Assembly: GCA_965250105.1 (NCBI GenBank)
Contig: OZ252290.1
Location: 1,674,001-1,738,000, forward strand
Source of the DNA: JBCBSK01 sp965250105
GTDB taxonomy: Bacteria > Pseudomonadota > Alphaproteobacteria > Rhizobiales > Tepidamorphaceae
DNA length: 64,000 nucleotides
Direction: 5' to 3'
Shown here: piece by piece, positions 47,712 through 55,432 of the stretch
Position numbering within the stretch: the first letter of the stretch is position 1
Layout of the letters: the number at the start of each line of letters is the position of its first letter
Notes under the pieces: generated by a model
Told to the model about the DNA's origin: nothing
Database searches by the model: none
What the model saw: only the letters and a program-made list of their open reading frames with translations
Made by a program: the position numbers and the translations under genes

Positions 47712-47729
47712 AGTTACCTTTGGGTAACT
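47712..47729. promoter_or_regulatory. Candidate HxlR operator (perfect 7-4-7 dyad)
   Basis: AGTTACC and GGTAACT flank TTTG in a perfect inverted repeat. A third GGTAACC half-site is at 47694-47700, 11 bases to the left. The site is 74 bases upstream of the FrnE-like start, within an AT-rich patch (47690-47745) suited to a promoter. It is the natural target for the HxlR regulator encoded at the end of the same operon. The rest of 47639-47895 holds no supported gene. Confidence 0.65.
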
Positions 47730-47895
47730 TAAAAGAGTACTGACAAAGCTGCCGTTTCCGGGGCCAGCAAGCGCCAAAGGCTTAGACATTGCCGACTAAG
47801 CAAGACCCCGTAGAGCGACCAAAAGTAAGGCATCGTTAAGCGGCGCGGCCATTTCCTCAGGCGATCGCTGGTCGATCTTCATTGGGGGAAAGCAG

Positions 47896-49896
47896 ATGAG
47901 ACTGTCGATCCGAGCAAAGCTGTTCCTCGGCTTCGGCGCCGTTCTGGCGCTGGTGGCGGGCCTGGCCGGCTTCAGTTACTGGAACAGCCAGATTTCCAGC
48001 GACTCCTTCGCCCAGTATCGCACCAATGGGCGCGCCTCGATCGGCTTCGCGGATCTGGCGCTGCACATCACCAATGCGCGCCTCGCCGTCATGAAGTTCC
48101 GCGCCCAGGACGATCCGGTCGCGCTGGCGACGGTTCGAGAGGCGGTCGCCGAGATGGCCGAGATCCAGGACCGCCTGTCATCGATCGGCGTCACGGCCGA
48201 GCAGGCGGCGCTGCTTGACGGGATCCGTGCCGACTCGCAGGCCTATGCCACGGCCTTCGAACAGGCGGTCGCGCTGCAGGCCCAGCGCCACGAAGTGTTC
48301 GACCGGGATCTGATGCCGACCGGCATCGCCACCCGGCAGGCGCTGACCGAGGTGATGGAAAGCGCCCATCGCGACCAGGACGAGACTGCCGCCTTCTTTA
48401 CCGGCCGCGCCCAGCAGAGCCTGATGCTGACCCGGCTTTACGTTCAGGACTATCTCCTGTCCAACCAGATCGAGTCGCGGCAGCGCGCCGAAGAGGAAAT
48501 GGTGGCGGCACGCGAACAGATGCAGGACGTGCTGCGCGAATTGCAGAACCCGCGTCGGCGCGCGCTGATCGCCGACGCGCAGGCGAATTTCGACGCCTAC
48601 ACGACGGCCTTCGCCGAGATCGTCGAGATCATCGAGGCGCGCAACGCCATCTACACGACACAGCTCGACGTCATCGGACCGCGCATCAACAGCACCGCCA
48701 TCACCGCCGAGCGCGAACAGGTCAGCGTGCAGGACGCGCTCGGCCCCGTCCTGTCCGAGCGGTTCCAGCAAAGCAAGGTCGTGACGGCCCTGGTCGGCCT
48801 GACCATCGTTCTGCTCGGCGGCATCATCGCCGTCCTGCTCTCGGGCAGCCTGTCGCGGGCCATCATTTCCATGACGTCCGCCATGCGCGAACTGGCCGAC
48901 AACAATCTCGACGTCGAGGTGCCCGGCCGCGAGCGGTCCGACGAGATCGGCGAAATGGGCCAGGCCGTGCAGGTGTTCAAGGACAATATGATCGAAGGCC
49001 GGGCGATGCGGGCCGCCCAGGCCGATGAGCAGGCCGCCAAGGAACGCCGGCAGAAGGTCATCGACGAGGCGATCGAGACCTTCAAGACCACCGCGACGGA
49101 CGCGATCGGCAAGGTCACCCAGGCCGCCGGCGAGATGCAAGAATCGGCGCAATCGCTGACCGTGATCGCCGAGAACACCGCCGAGAAGTCGACCACGGTC
49201 GCGAGTTCGTCCGACGAAGCGACGACCAATGTCCAGACGGTGGCGAGCGCGGCGGAAGAGCTCACCGCCTCGATCGGCGAGATCGGGCGCCAGGTGCGCG
49301 AATCGACCGAGGTGTCGCGTTCCGCCGTCGAACAGGCCGCCCTGACCGGCAATCAGGTGAACTCGCTGGTGCAGGCCGCGCAGAAGATCGGCGAGGTCGT
49401 CAACCTCATCCGCGACATCGCCGAACAGACCAATCTGCTGGCGCTCAACGCCACGATCGAGGCGGCGCGCGCTGGCGATGCCGGCCGCGGCTTCGCGGTC
49501 GTCGCCTCGGAGGTCAAGGGCCTCGCCGAGCAGACCGGACGCGCGACCGACCAGATCGTCGGGCTGATCGCCGACATCCAGTCGTCGACCGAAGCCTCGG
49601 TGGCGTCGATCGAGGTCATCTCGGAGAAGATCAAGGCCATGGACTCGATCGCCACCGTGATCGCCTCCTCGGTCGAACAGCAGGGAGCCGCCACCGAAGA
49701 GATCGCGGCCAGCGTCCAGCAAGCGGCCATGGGCACCCAGGACGTCTCGTCCAACATCATCCAGGTCAACGAGGCGACCCAGCAGACCGGCGTCGCCGCC
49801 GCCCAGGTCTTCAGCGGCTCGACCGAACTGGCCGAGGAGGCCGACGGCCTCAACCGCAACATCTCGACCTTCCTGGCGACGATCCGCGCGGCCTAG
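47896..49896 (+). CDS. Methyl-accepting chemotaxis protein
   Basis: The 666-residue chemoreceptor has an N-terminal helix (about residues 8-28), a long helical periplasmic domain of about 270 residues whose length fits a helical bimodular or double four-helix-bundle sensor, a second membrane helix (about 298-318), a HAMP domain (about 320-375) and the cytoplasmic signalling hairpin. The conserved tip reads IRDIAEQTNLLALNATIEAA (about residues 505-524). The protein lacks a CheR-tethering pentapeptide at its end. A GGGGGAA ribosome-binding site precedes the ATG. The ligand is unknown. It reads toward the nickel-type locus and is separated from it by repeat copy C. Confidence 0.95.
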   Translation: MRLSIRAKLFLGFGAVLALVAGLAGFSYWNSQISSDSFAQYRTNGRASIGFADLALHITNARLAVMKFRAQDDPVALATVREAVAEMAEIQDRLSSIGVTAEQAALLDGIRADSQAYATAFEQAVALQAQRHEVFDRDLMPTGIATRQALTEVMESAHRDQDETAAFFTGRAQQSLMLTRLYVQDYLLSNQIESRQRAEEEMVAAREQMQDVLRELQNPRRRALIADAQANFDAYTTAFAEIVEIIEARNAIYTTQLDVIGPRINSTAITAEREQVSVQDALGPVLSERFQQSKVVTALVGLTIVLLGGIIAVLLSGSLSRAIISMTSAMRELADNNLDVEVPGRERSDEIGEMGQAVQVFKDNMIEGRAMRAAQADEQAAKERRQKVIDEAIETFKTTATDAIGKVTQAAGEMQESAQSLTVIAENTAEKSTTVASSSDEATTNVQTVASAAEELTASIGEIGRQVRESTEVSRSAVEQAALTGNQVNSLVQAAQKIGEVVNLIRDIAEQTNLLALNATIEAARAGDAGRGFAVVASEVKGLAEQTGRATDQIVGLIADIQSSTEASVASIEVISEKIKAMDSIATVIASSVEQQGAATEEIAASVQQAAMGTQDVSSNIIQVNEATQQTGVAAAQVFSGSTELAEEADGLNRNISTFLATIRAA

Positions 49897-49966
49897 GGCA
49901 TCCTTGGATGACGGAGCGACCTGCGCCGGGGCGGGCTGGAGAGGCCGGTCCCCGGTGCGGGTCGTT

Positions 49967-50073
49967 CTAGAGCAATGCCAGCGAAAGCGGGAACTGGCTT
50001 CACGCCCGGAATTGCTTAAAATCAATGGGTTAGGGCATGTCCAGTGAACCAAGGTACACTGGACATGTCCTAG
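49967..50073 (+). repeat. Dispersed intergenic repeat, copy C (best preserved)
   Basis: Begins CTAGAGCAATGCCAGCGAAA, continues with CACGCCCGGAATTGC, then AATCAATGGGTTAGGG, and ends with an inverted repeat CATGTCCAGTG (50036-50046) / CACTGGACATG (50056-50066) followed by TCCTAG. The whole unit is bounded by CTAG at both ends. Its last bases supply the stop codon of the NreB-like gene on the minus strand. The terminal hairpin lies between convergent genes and could act as a bidirectional transcription stop. Confidence 0.9.
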
Positions 50074-51407
50074 ATACCGCGCGCGCGGTCCCGGTCGGAT
50101 GGCCAGTGCCGATGCAGGTCGTCGATCACATAGGCGTGGCTGTGGCGGGCGCCATCGGCGATATGCGGATGGTCGGGCGGAAGATCGTCATGGCTGTGCG
50201 CGATCTCGATTGTGTCATGGCGCGGCCACAGCGCCACGGCCAGGACGACGCCGACCAGGCTCAGCACGGCGAGCGACAGCATCGCCGCGACGCTGCCATG
50301 GCCGCTCTGCAGCCAGCCGGCCAGCGGATAGGTGACGAGCCAGCAGGCATGCGACAACGCGAACTGCGCCGCGAACAAGGCCGGGCGATCCTCGGCGTGG
50401 CCCGACCGGCGCAGCAACCGGCCCGACGGCGTCAGCGTCGCCGAATAGCCGAGACCGATCAGGAACCAGCCCGCCAGAAGCCAGCCCCATGACAGCCCCC
50501 AGGCCGCGACGACGGCGCCCAGGCCGGCGAGCGCCAGCGTCATGCCCGCCGCGCCGGCCAGCATGACCGGCCGGTCGTCGAGCGTTTCCAACAGACGCGG
50601 CAGGCCGAGCGCCGCGATCATCGACCCAGCGCCGAAGACGGCGAGCGTCAGCGCTACCGCCTCGTCCGACAGGCCGAGATCCTGGCGCACCACGACGACG
50701 GTATTGACGATCACCATGGCGCCCGCCGCCGAGACCGAGAAGGACAGCGCCAGAAGCGCCCTGAGCCGCGGCGTGGCGAGATAGATCCGGCCGCCTCGGG
50801 TGATGCGCGCCCAGATGTTCCGCTCCGTCGCCGGCCGCGGCCCGGGCAGCGTCACCGACATGACCAGGGCCGCCGACACGACGAAGCCGATCACCGTGCC
50901 GCCGAACAGGACCGGAAACCCGACCACCGTCAGAAGCGCGGCCGCCAGCATCGGCGACAGCAGGGTTTCAAGGTCATAGGCCAGGCGCGACAGCGACAGC
51001 GCCTTGGTGTAGTCCTCCTCGTCGGGCAGCACGTCCGGAATGGTCGCCTGGAACGCCGGAGTGAAGCCGGCGGAGGCCGCCTGAAGCAGGAAGATCAGCG
51101 CATAGATCTGCCAGATCTCGGACACGAAGGGCAGCGCCAGCGCGACGCCGGCCCGGACAAGATCGAGCGTCACCAGGAGCGTGCGCCGGGAAACCCGGTC
51201 GGCGAAGGCCTGGGCGACGGGCGACAGCGTCACATAGGCGACCATCTTGATCGCCAGCGCGGTGCCGAGCACCTGGGCCGCGTCGCCGCCCGCCAGATCC
51301 CAGGCGAGAAGCCCGAGCGCCACGGTGGCGAGGCCGGTGCCGACAAGCGCGATGACCTGGGCGGCGAACAGATGGCGATAGGTGCGGTTCGACAGGACAC
51401 CGAGCAT
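50070..51407 (-). CDS. MFS transporter with His-rich C-terminal tail, NreB-like (nickel/cobalt efflux)
   Basis: The 445-residue protein has about twelve membrane helices and an MFS loop motif (AQAFADRVSRRTLLV, about residues 63-77). Its distinctive feature is a hydrophilic tail of about 50 residues beginning near residue 393, with HSHDD, DHPHIADGARHSH and HRHWP, nine or more histidines that can bind transition metals. NreB and related nickel exporters share this architecture. It lies six bases downstream of a DmeR/RcnR-like repressor gene, transcribed together, which supports Ni/Co-inducible export across the inner membrane. Metal identity is inferred. Confidence 0.85.
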   Translation of the reverse strand: MLGVLSNRTYRHLFAAQVIALVGTGLATVALGLLAWDLAGGDAAQVLGTALAIKMVAYVTLSPVAQAFADRVSRRTLLVTLDLVRAGVALALPFVSEIWQIYALIFLLQAASAGFTPAFQATIPDVLPDEEDYTKALSLSRLAYDLETLLSPMLAAALLTVVGFPVLFGGTVIGFVVSAALVMSVTLPGPRPATERNIWARITRGGRIYLATPRLRALLALSFSVSAAGAMVIVNTVVVVRQDLGLSDEAVALTLAVFGAGSMIAALGLPRLLETLDDRPVMLAGAAGMTLALAGLGAVVAAWGLSWGWLLAGWFLIGLGYSATLTPSGRLLRRSGHAEDRPALFAAQFALSHACWLVTYPLAGWLQSGHGSVAAMLSLAVLSLVGVVLAVALWPRHDTIEIAHSHDDLPPDHPHIADGARHSHAYVIDDLHRHWPSDRDRARGI

Positions 51408-51413
51408 GATGGG

Positions 51414-51671
51414 CTACAACAATTTGGCCAGCGCCTTCATCTCCGCCAGATCGGACGCGCCGTCGCCATCGAGGCAGTGGTCGATATGGTCGTGGATGAG
51501 GGTGCGCTTGGCGGCCGTAACCGCCTTCTCCACCGCCTGAAGCTGGACCGCGATGTCGGCGCAGGGCCGGCCCTCCTCGATCATGGCGATGACATGCCGC
51601 AGATGGCCGTCGGCACGTTTCAGCCGCTTGATGATCGCGGGATGGCTTGCGTGACGGTGGGGTTGTGTCAT
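51414..51671 (-). CDS. Metal-sensing repressor, DmeR/RcnR (CsoR-FrmR superfamily)
   Basis: The 85-residue all-helical protein belongs to the CsoR/RcnR/FrmR repressor superfamily. It has KRLKRADGHLRHVIAMIEEG (about residues 15-34), the ligand Cys37 in GRPC, and AAKRTLIHDHIDHCLD with His60, His62 and His65. An N-terminal cluster H5, H7, H10 is also present, as in RcnR, whose N-terminal His contributes to Ni/Co binding. The sequence resembles DmeR, a Ni/Co-responsive repressor of rhizobia. The start at 51671 was chosen over the longer ORF because it fits family length. A perfect inverted repeat lies 10 bases upstream, as expected for autoregulation. Confidence 0.9.
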   Translation of the reverse strand: MTQPHRHASHPAIIKRLKRADGHLRHVIAMIEEGRPCADIAVQLQAVEKAVTAAKRTLIHDHIDHCLDGDGASDLAEMKALAKLL

Positions 51672-51680
51672 ATGCCGTCG

Positions 51681-51701
51681 ATATCCCCCGGGCGGGGATA
51701 T
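51681..51701. promoter_or_regulatory. Candidate DmeR/RcnR-type operator
   Basis: ATATCCCC and GGGGATAT form a perfect eight-base inverted repeat around CGGGC. Operators of this repressor superfamily combine G/C-tracts with flanking AT, as here. The site lies between the leftward repressor-exporter pair and the rightward His-rich/HupE genes, so one site could control both directions. Confidence 0.75.
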
Positions 51702-51822
51702 GGCAAGGCAGCGCCTTGCCGGCTTCCTACACGATGAGAGACCTCGGCGCTTGGGCAACGGACCCGTTCCTCGCAAGACATCGCGCGACAGCGCCTGGCG
51801 CATCGCGATACGGTGCATCGCG

Positions 51823-52296
51823 ATGCGGCGCGCCACGGTAGGGTGGGTCGCCCGTCGCATGGTCGTGCTGACCGCCGTGGTCGCGCTGCTCGCGGCACCG
51901 GTCATCGTCGCGCTGACGCATGGCCCCATCGCCTATGATCCCGTCAGGCACGGCGTCGCGGCCGCGCAGACCTCGATACAGATATCTGCAAATGATGCGC
52001 GGACGCATGCGCATGGACATCAGCATGGGCATGGGCATGCGCACGGCCATGGCCACGCCGATGATGACGCCCATGACGCCGGCGACCGCGCGGATCACGG
52101 TGGCGCGCATGGCGGCCCGCATAACGGAGCGCATGGCGGGCACAATGCGGCCGATCACGACCACCAGCTTCACGCCCTTGTCTGCCCGACGGCGACGACG
52201 GCGACACCGCGTCCCGACGGGGCGTCCTGCGCGGTCAGCGCGGCGTTCCACCCTCTGACGCCCGACGGACCGAGGCGCCCGCCGCGCCGCGTCTGA
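51823..52296 (+). CDS. His-rich exported protein (candidate Ni/Co-binding)
   Basis: The product, about 157 residues from this start, has a signal-like segment (MVVLTAVVALLAAPVIVALT) and then a histidine-rich stretch with HAHGHQHGHGHAHGHGHAD and repeated GGAHGG/GAHGGH units, more than 25 histidines in about 70 residues. The tail contains two cysteines (VCPTA and GASCA). The start is uncertain: ATGs at 51823 and 51859 both keep the hydrophobic segment, and the ORF is open back to 51700. It lies between the metal operator and the hupE-like gene. A periplasmic metal buffer or chaperone role is inferred; no specific family was recognised. Confidence 0.7.
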   Translation: MRRATVGWVARRMVVLTAVVALLAAPVIVALTHGPIAYDPVRHGVAAAQTSIQISANDARTHAHGHQHGHGHAHGHGHADDDAHDAGDRADHGGAHGGPHNGAHGGHNAADHDHQLHALVCPTATTATPRPDGASCAVSAAFHPLTPDGPRRPPRRV

Positions 52297-52357
52297 ACCG
52301 CCCCGAAACCGCGCCGTCCCGGCGCATGATCGAACTGTTCGGACACAGGACAACCAT

Positions 52358-53089
52358 ATGACATCTCTACCGGCCGCGTCGCGCGGGCGGGGCGTCGGCG
52401 CGCGCTATGCGGCCACGCTCCTGCTCGCCGTCGCGCTTTCGCTCGCCTGGGTCGAAACGGCCCTCGCCCATGCCGTCACGCTCGGCGACAAGGGCTATAT
52501 CCAGGAGGTCACGGGGGTTCACTTCATCCCCTTCCTCTATCTCGGCGCCAAGCACATGGTGACGGGCTACGACCATATTCTGTTTCTGTTCGGCGTGATC
52601 TTCTTCCTCTACGGGTTCAAGCAGATCGCGACCTATGTCTCGCTGTTCGCCATCGGGCATTCGACGACGATGCTGCTCGGCGTCTGGCTCGACTTCGGCA
52701 TATCGAGCTACATCATCGATGCCATCATCGGCTTCTCGGTGGCCTATAAGGCGCTCGACAATCTCGGCGCGTTCCGGCTGTGGTTCGGCTTCCAGCCCTC
52801 GACCAAGGCCGCGACGCTGCTGTTCGGCTTCCTGCACGGCTTCGGCCTCGCCTCGCGGATCATCGACTACGACATCTCGCCCGACGGGCTGTGGCCGAAC
52901 CTCATCGCCTTCAATATCGGCGTCGAGGTGGGCCAGCTCCTGGCCCTGGCCGCGATCCTCGTGGCGATGGGCTACTGGCGCGCGATGCCGTCCTTCGCCG
53001 GGCAGGCCTATGCCGTGAACGTTCTGATGATGACCGCCGGCTTCGCCCTGATGGGGCTGCAGATCACCGGCTATTTCGTGGCCATCTGA
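52358..53089 (+). CDS. HupE/UreJ-family membrane protein (nickel/cobalt transport type)
   Basis: The 243-residue protein has an N-terminal signal-like helix (about residues 17-36, ending near ALAHA), then about six helices. The HupE/UreJ_2 signature is in HMVTGYDHILFLFGVIFFL (about residues 66-84), with a further His in FAIGHSTTM and FLHGFGLAS. These histidines are expected to coordinate nickel or cobalt. The gene is transcribed with a His-rich protein upstream and a 'transmembrane anchor' protein 19 bases downstream, divergent from the DmeR-like repressor. Whether it imports or moves metal outward in this setting is not settled. Confidence 0.87.
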   Translation: MTSLPAASRGRGVGARYAATLLLAVALSLAWVETALAHAVTLGDKGYIQEVTGVHFIPFLYLGAKHMVTGYDHILFLFGVIFFLYGFKQIATYVSLFAIGHSTTMLLGVWLDFGISSYIIDAIIGFSVAYKALDNLGAFRLWFGFQPSTKAATLLFGFLHGFGLASRIIDYDISPDGLWPNLIAFNIGVEVGQLLALAAILVAMGYWRAMPSFAGQAYAVNVLMMTAGFALMGLQITGYFVAI

Positions 53090-53108
53090 GCCGCAGGAGA
53101 TCCGACAC

Positions 53109-54002
53109 ATGACCAATCCTCCCTATGACGATCATGGCGCGAGCCTGCCGCCGCTGCGCGCCGACCGCCGCCAGGCGATCGATCCGAGACAACCCCATGC
53201 CGATCCCTATCCGCCGCGGATGCAAGACCCGTCGCAATCGTCGGGCCATATCCGCGGCGTCCAGGCGACGTCCGGCGGGCTCATCCGCGCCACCATCGGC
53301 TCGATCGCCGCGGCGCTCGTCATCCTGATCGTGTTCTGGCTACCCGCCGAATACGGTTTCGACCCGACGGGAATGGGCCGCATCATGGGCCTGACCCAGA
53401 TGGGCGAGATCAAGCAGCAGCTCTATGCCGAAGCCGCCGATGAAGACGCCGTTCTCGCGGCCCAGGCGGCGGCCGAACGGGTCTCCGCCGATCCCGCCCT
53501 CATCGCCCGGCTCGACGCGCTCGACGGGCAGGTGGCACGCATCGCCACGGCGCTCGGCATCGCGCCCGCGCAGCCCGGCGCGCCGACCGCGCAACCCACG
53601 CCGCAACCGGCGGCACCCGCGATCGTGGCGCCCGCACCGGCGCCGTCGCCGACAATGGCACCAGCAACGCCGCCGGCACCCGCCGCTCCGCTGTGGCGCG
53701 ACGAGGTGAGCTATACGCTGGCACCCACCGAAGGCATCGAGATCAAGCTCGTGATGGCCGAGGGCGCCCGGATCGCGTTCGAATGGACCGCAAATGGGTC
53801 GGTCCTGAACTATGACACCCATGGCGATGGCGGCGGGCTCAACATCACCTATGAACAGGGGCGCGGCGTGCCGGGCCAGTCGGGTGAACTCGTCGCGGCC
53901 TTCGACGGCAATCACGGCTGGTTCTGGCGCAACCGCACCGACGCGCCGGTGACCTTCACCTTGCGCACGCGCGGCGACTATGACCGCATGATCGCGCCCT
54001 GA
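53109..54002 (+). CDS. 'Transmembrane anchor' protein associated with HupE/UreJ
   Basis: The 297-residue protein has a hydrophilic N-terminus, one membrane helix (about residues 60-78), a helical linker rich in Ala and Glu (about 90-155), a Pro/Ala-rich flexible spacer (about 157-192), and a C-terminal beta-rich periplasmic domain. The latter holds the conserved segments NYDTHGDGGG and AAFDGNHGWFWRNRTD, with His residues that could bind metal. Proteins annotated this way usually lie next to HupE/UreJ genes in metal-resistance loci, as here (19-base gap). A function as a periplasmic partner of the HupE-like protein is inferred. A strong hairpin follows the stop codon. Confidence 0.85.
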   Translation: MTNPPYDDHGASLPPLRADRRQAIDPRQPHADPYPPRMQDPSQSSGHIRGVQATSGGLIRATIGSIAAALVILIVFWLPAEYGFDPTGMGRIMGLTQMGEIKQQLYAEAADEDAVLAAQAAAERVSADPALIARLDALDGQVARIATALGIAPAQPGAPTAQPTPQPAAPAIVAPAPAPSPTMAPATPPAPAAPLWRDEVSYTLAPTEGIEIKLVMAEGARIAFEWTANGSVLNYDTHGDGGGLNITYEQGRGVPGQSGELVAAFDGNHGWFWRNRTDAPVTFTLRTRGDYDRMIAP

Positions 54003-54009
54003 CGCCATC

Positions 54010-54039
54010 GGCCGCACCGGCTACCCCGCCGGTGCGGCC
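54010..54039 (+). terminator. Strong hairpin after the Ni/Co operon
   Basis: GGCCGCACCGG and CCGGTGCGGCC form an 11-base-pair perfect stem with loop CTACCCCG, eight bases after the stop codon of the anchor-protein gene. There is no T-tract, so termination may need other factors. It separates the metal operon from pyrC. Confidence 0.6.
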
Positions 54040-54194
54040 ATCTCCCGCCCCGCTTGACGTCAGGATGCCGACGCCGATCGTGACGAGCAGGATCCCCATT
54101 GCTCCTGATCTTGCCCGCGATCACGGTTTGGTGTCCAAGGATCGGCGAGATCGATCGCCGGGGCGCGGAGCCCCGCAGGTGAGGAGGACGGGTC

Positions 54195-55283
54195 ATCACT
54201 CAGGATACGAGCAGCCAGACCGGGCAGGACTCCAGGGGCGACACACTGGTCCTGCGCGAACCGGACGACTGGCACGTCCATTTCCGCGACGGCGACATGC
54301 TGGCCTTCGCGGCCGACTACACGGCCCGGCAGTTCGCCCGCGCCATCGTGATGCCCAACCTCGTTCCGCCGGTGACGACCGTCGCCGCGGCTTCGGCCTA
54401 TCGCGAACGAATCCTGGACGTCCTGCCCGAAGGCCGCTCCTTCACGCCGCTGATGACCGCCTATCTGACCGACGAGATCGATCCGCAGGAGATCGCCAAC
54501 GGTTTCGAGCAAAAGGTGTTCACCGCCTGCAAGCTTTATCCGGCCGGTGCGACGACGAATTCGGAATCGGGCGTCACGGATGTGCGCCGGATCTGGCCAG
54601 TGCTCGAACGCATGCAGAAGATCGGCATGCCGCTTCTGGTTCATGGCGAGGTGGTGTCGCCCGATATCGATATCTTCGACCGCGAGGCGGTGTTCCTCGA
54701 CAAGGTCCTGACGCCGGTCCTGGCCGACTTTCCCGAACTCAAGGTGGTTTTGGAGCACATCACCACCGAGAATTCGATCGACTTCGTCAAGGCGGCGGGG
54801 TCGAACCTGGGGGCGACCATCACCGCCCATCACCTGCGCATCGACCGCAATGCCATGTTCGACGGCGGCTTCCGGCCGCATGCCTATTGCCTGCCGGTGG
54901 CCAAGCGCCGCAGGCATCGCGAAGCGCTGCGCAAGATCGCCACATCGGGCAATCCGAAATTCTTCCTTGGCACCGATTCGGCGCCGCACCGCAAGCATGA
55001 CAAGGAAAGCGCCTGCGGCTGCGCCGGGATCTTCAGCGCGCCGACGGCACTTGAAAGCTATGCCCAGACCTTCGACGAGGAAGGCGCGATCGACCGGCTC
55101 GACGCCTTCGCCTCGGAGTTCGGACCGCGCTTTTATGGCCTGCCGCTCAATGAAGGGCGCGTCACGCTGAGCCGCGACGCGCAAGCCGTGCCGGACCTGA
55201 TGCAGGACGACAAGGTCCATGTCGTGCCGTTCCATGCCGGCGAAACGCTGACATGGCGCTTCACCGGACGCACCACCGCTTGA
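54195..55283 (+). CDS. pyrC: Dihydroorotase (class II, PyrC), apparently with a non-canonical start codon
   Basis: PyrC cyclises carbamoyl aspartate in pyrimidine synthesis. The protein aligns with E. coli PyrC throughout: metal-binding HxH in DDWHVHFRDGD, carboxylated Lys in KLYPAGATTNS, His in LLVHGEV, His in VVLEHITT and Asp in FLGTDSAPHRKHDKES. The first ATG (54297) lies after the HxH motif and would remove it. Upstream, the frame is open to a TGA at 54180 and has no ATG, GTG or TTG. GAGGAGG at 54181-54187 is ideally spaced (7 bases) before ATC at 54195, giving 362 residues, which I take as start. CTG at 54246, after AGGGG, is the alternative. A sequencing error changing ATG to ATC is also possible. 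Confidence 0.9.
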   Translation: MTQDTSSQTGQDSRGDTLVLREPDDWHVHFRDGDMLAFAADYTARQFARAIVMPNLVPPVTTVAAASAYRERILDVLPEGRSFTPLMTAYLTDEIDPQEIANGFEQKVFTACKLYPAGATTNSESGVTDVRRIWPVLERMQKIGMPLLVHGEVVSPDIDIFDREAVFLDKVLTPVLADFPELKVVLEHITTENSIDFVKAAGSNLGATITAHHLRIDRNAMFDGGFRPHAYCLPVAKRRRHREALRKIATSGNPKFFLGTDSAPHRKHDKESACGCAGIFSAPTALESYAQTFDEEGAIDRLDAFASEFGPRFYGLPLNEGRVTLSRDAQAVPDLMQDDKVHVVPFHAGETLTWRFTGRTTA

Positions 55284-55432
55284 GCCGGTCCATGGAGCCG
55301 GCACATGACGCCTCGGGAAACCCGGTCGGCCTGACCGAAAATCCGTGACCCGCCTTCGGCGGCGGGCCATAATCCAGCCGCCAAGAGCACGGGCCACGAG
55401 CACTCATCGTCGAACGGGGCGAGGATGTCAGC

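Noticed and set aside
48178..50052. 624-codon open frame on the minus strand
   Set aside because: Antisense to the chemoreceptor; its N-terminus is translated from repeat copy C.
55349..55366. CCCGCC-TTCGGC-GGCGGG hairpin after pyrC as an intrinsic terminator
   Set aside because: The stem is short and no T-tract follows, so it cannot be called a terminator from sequence alone.
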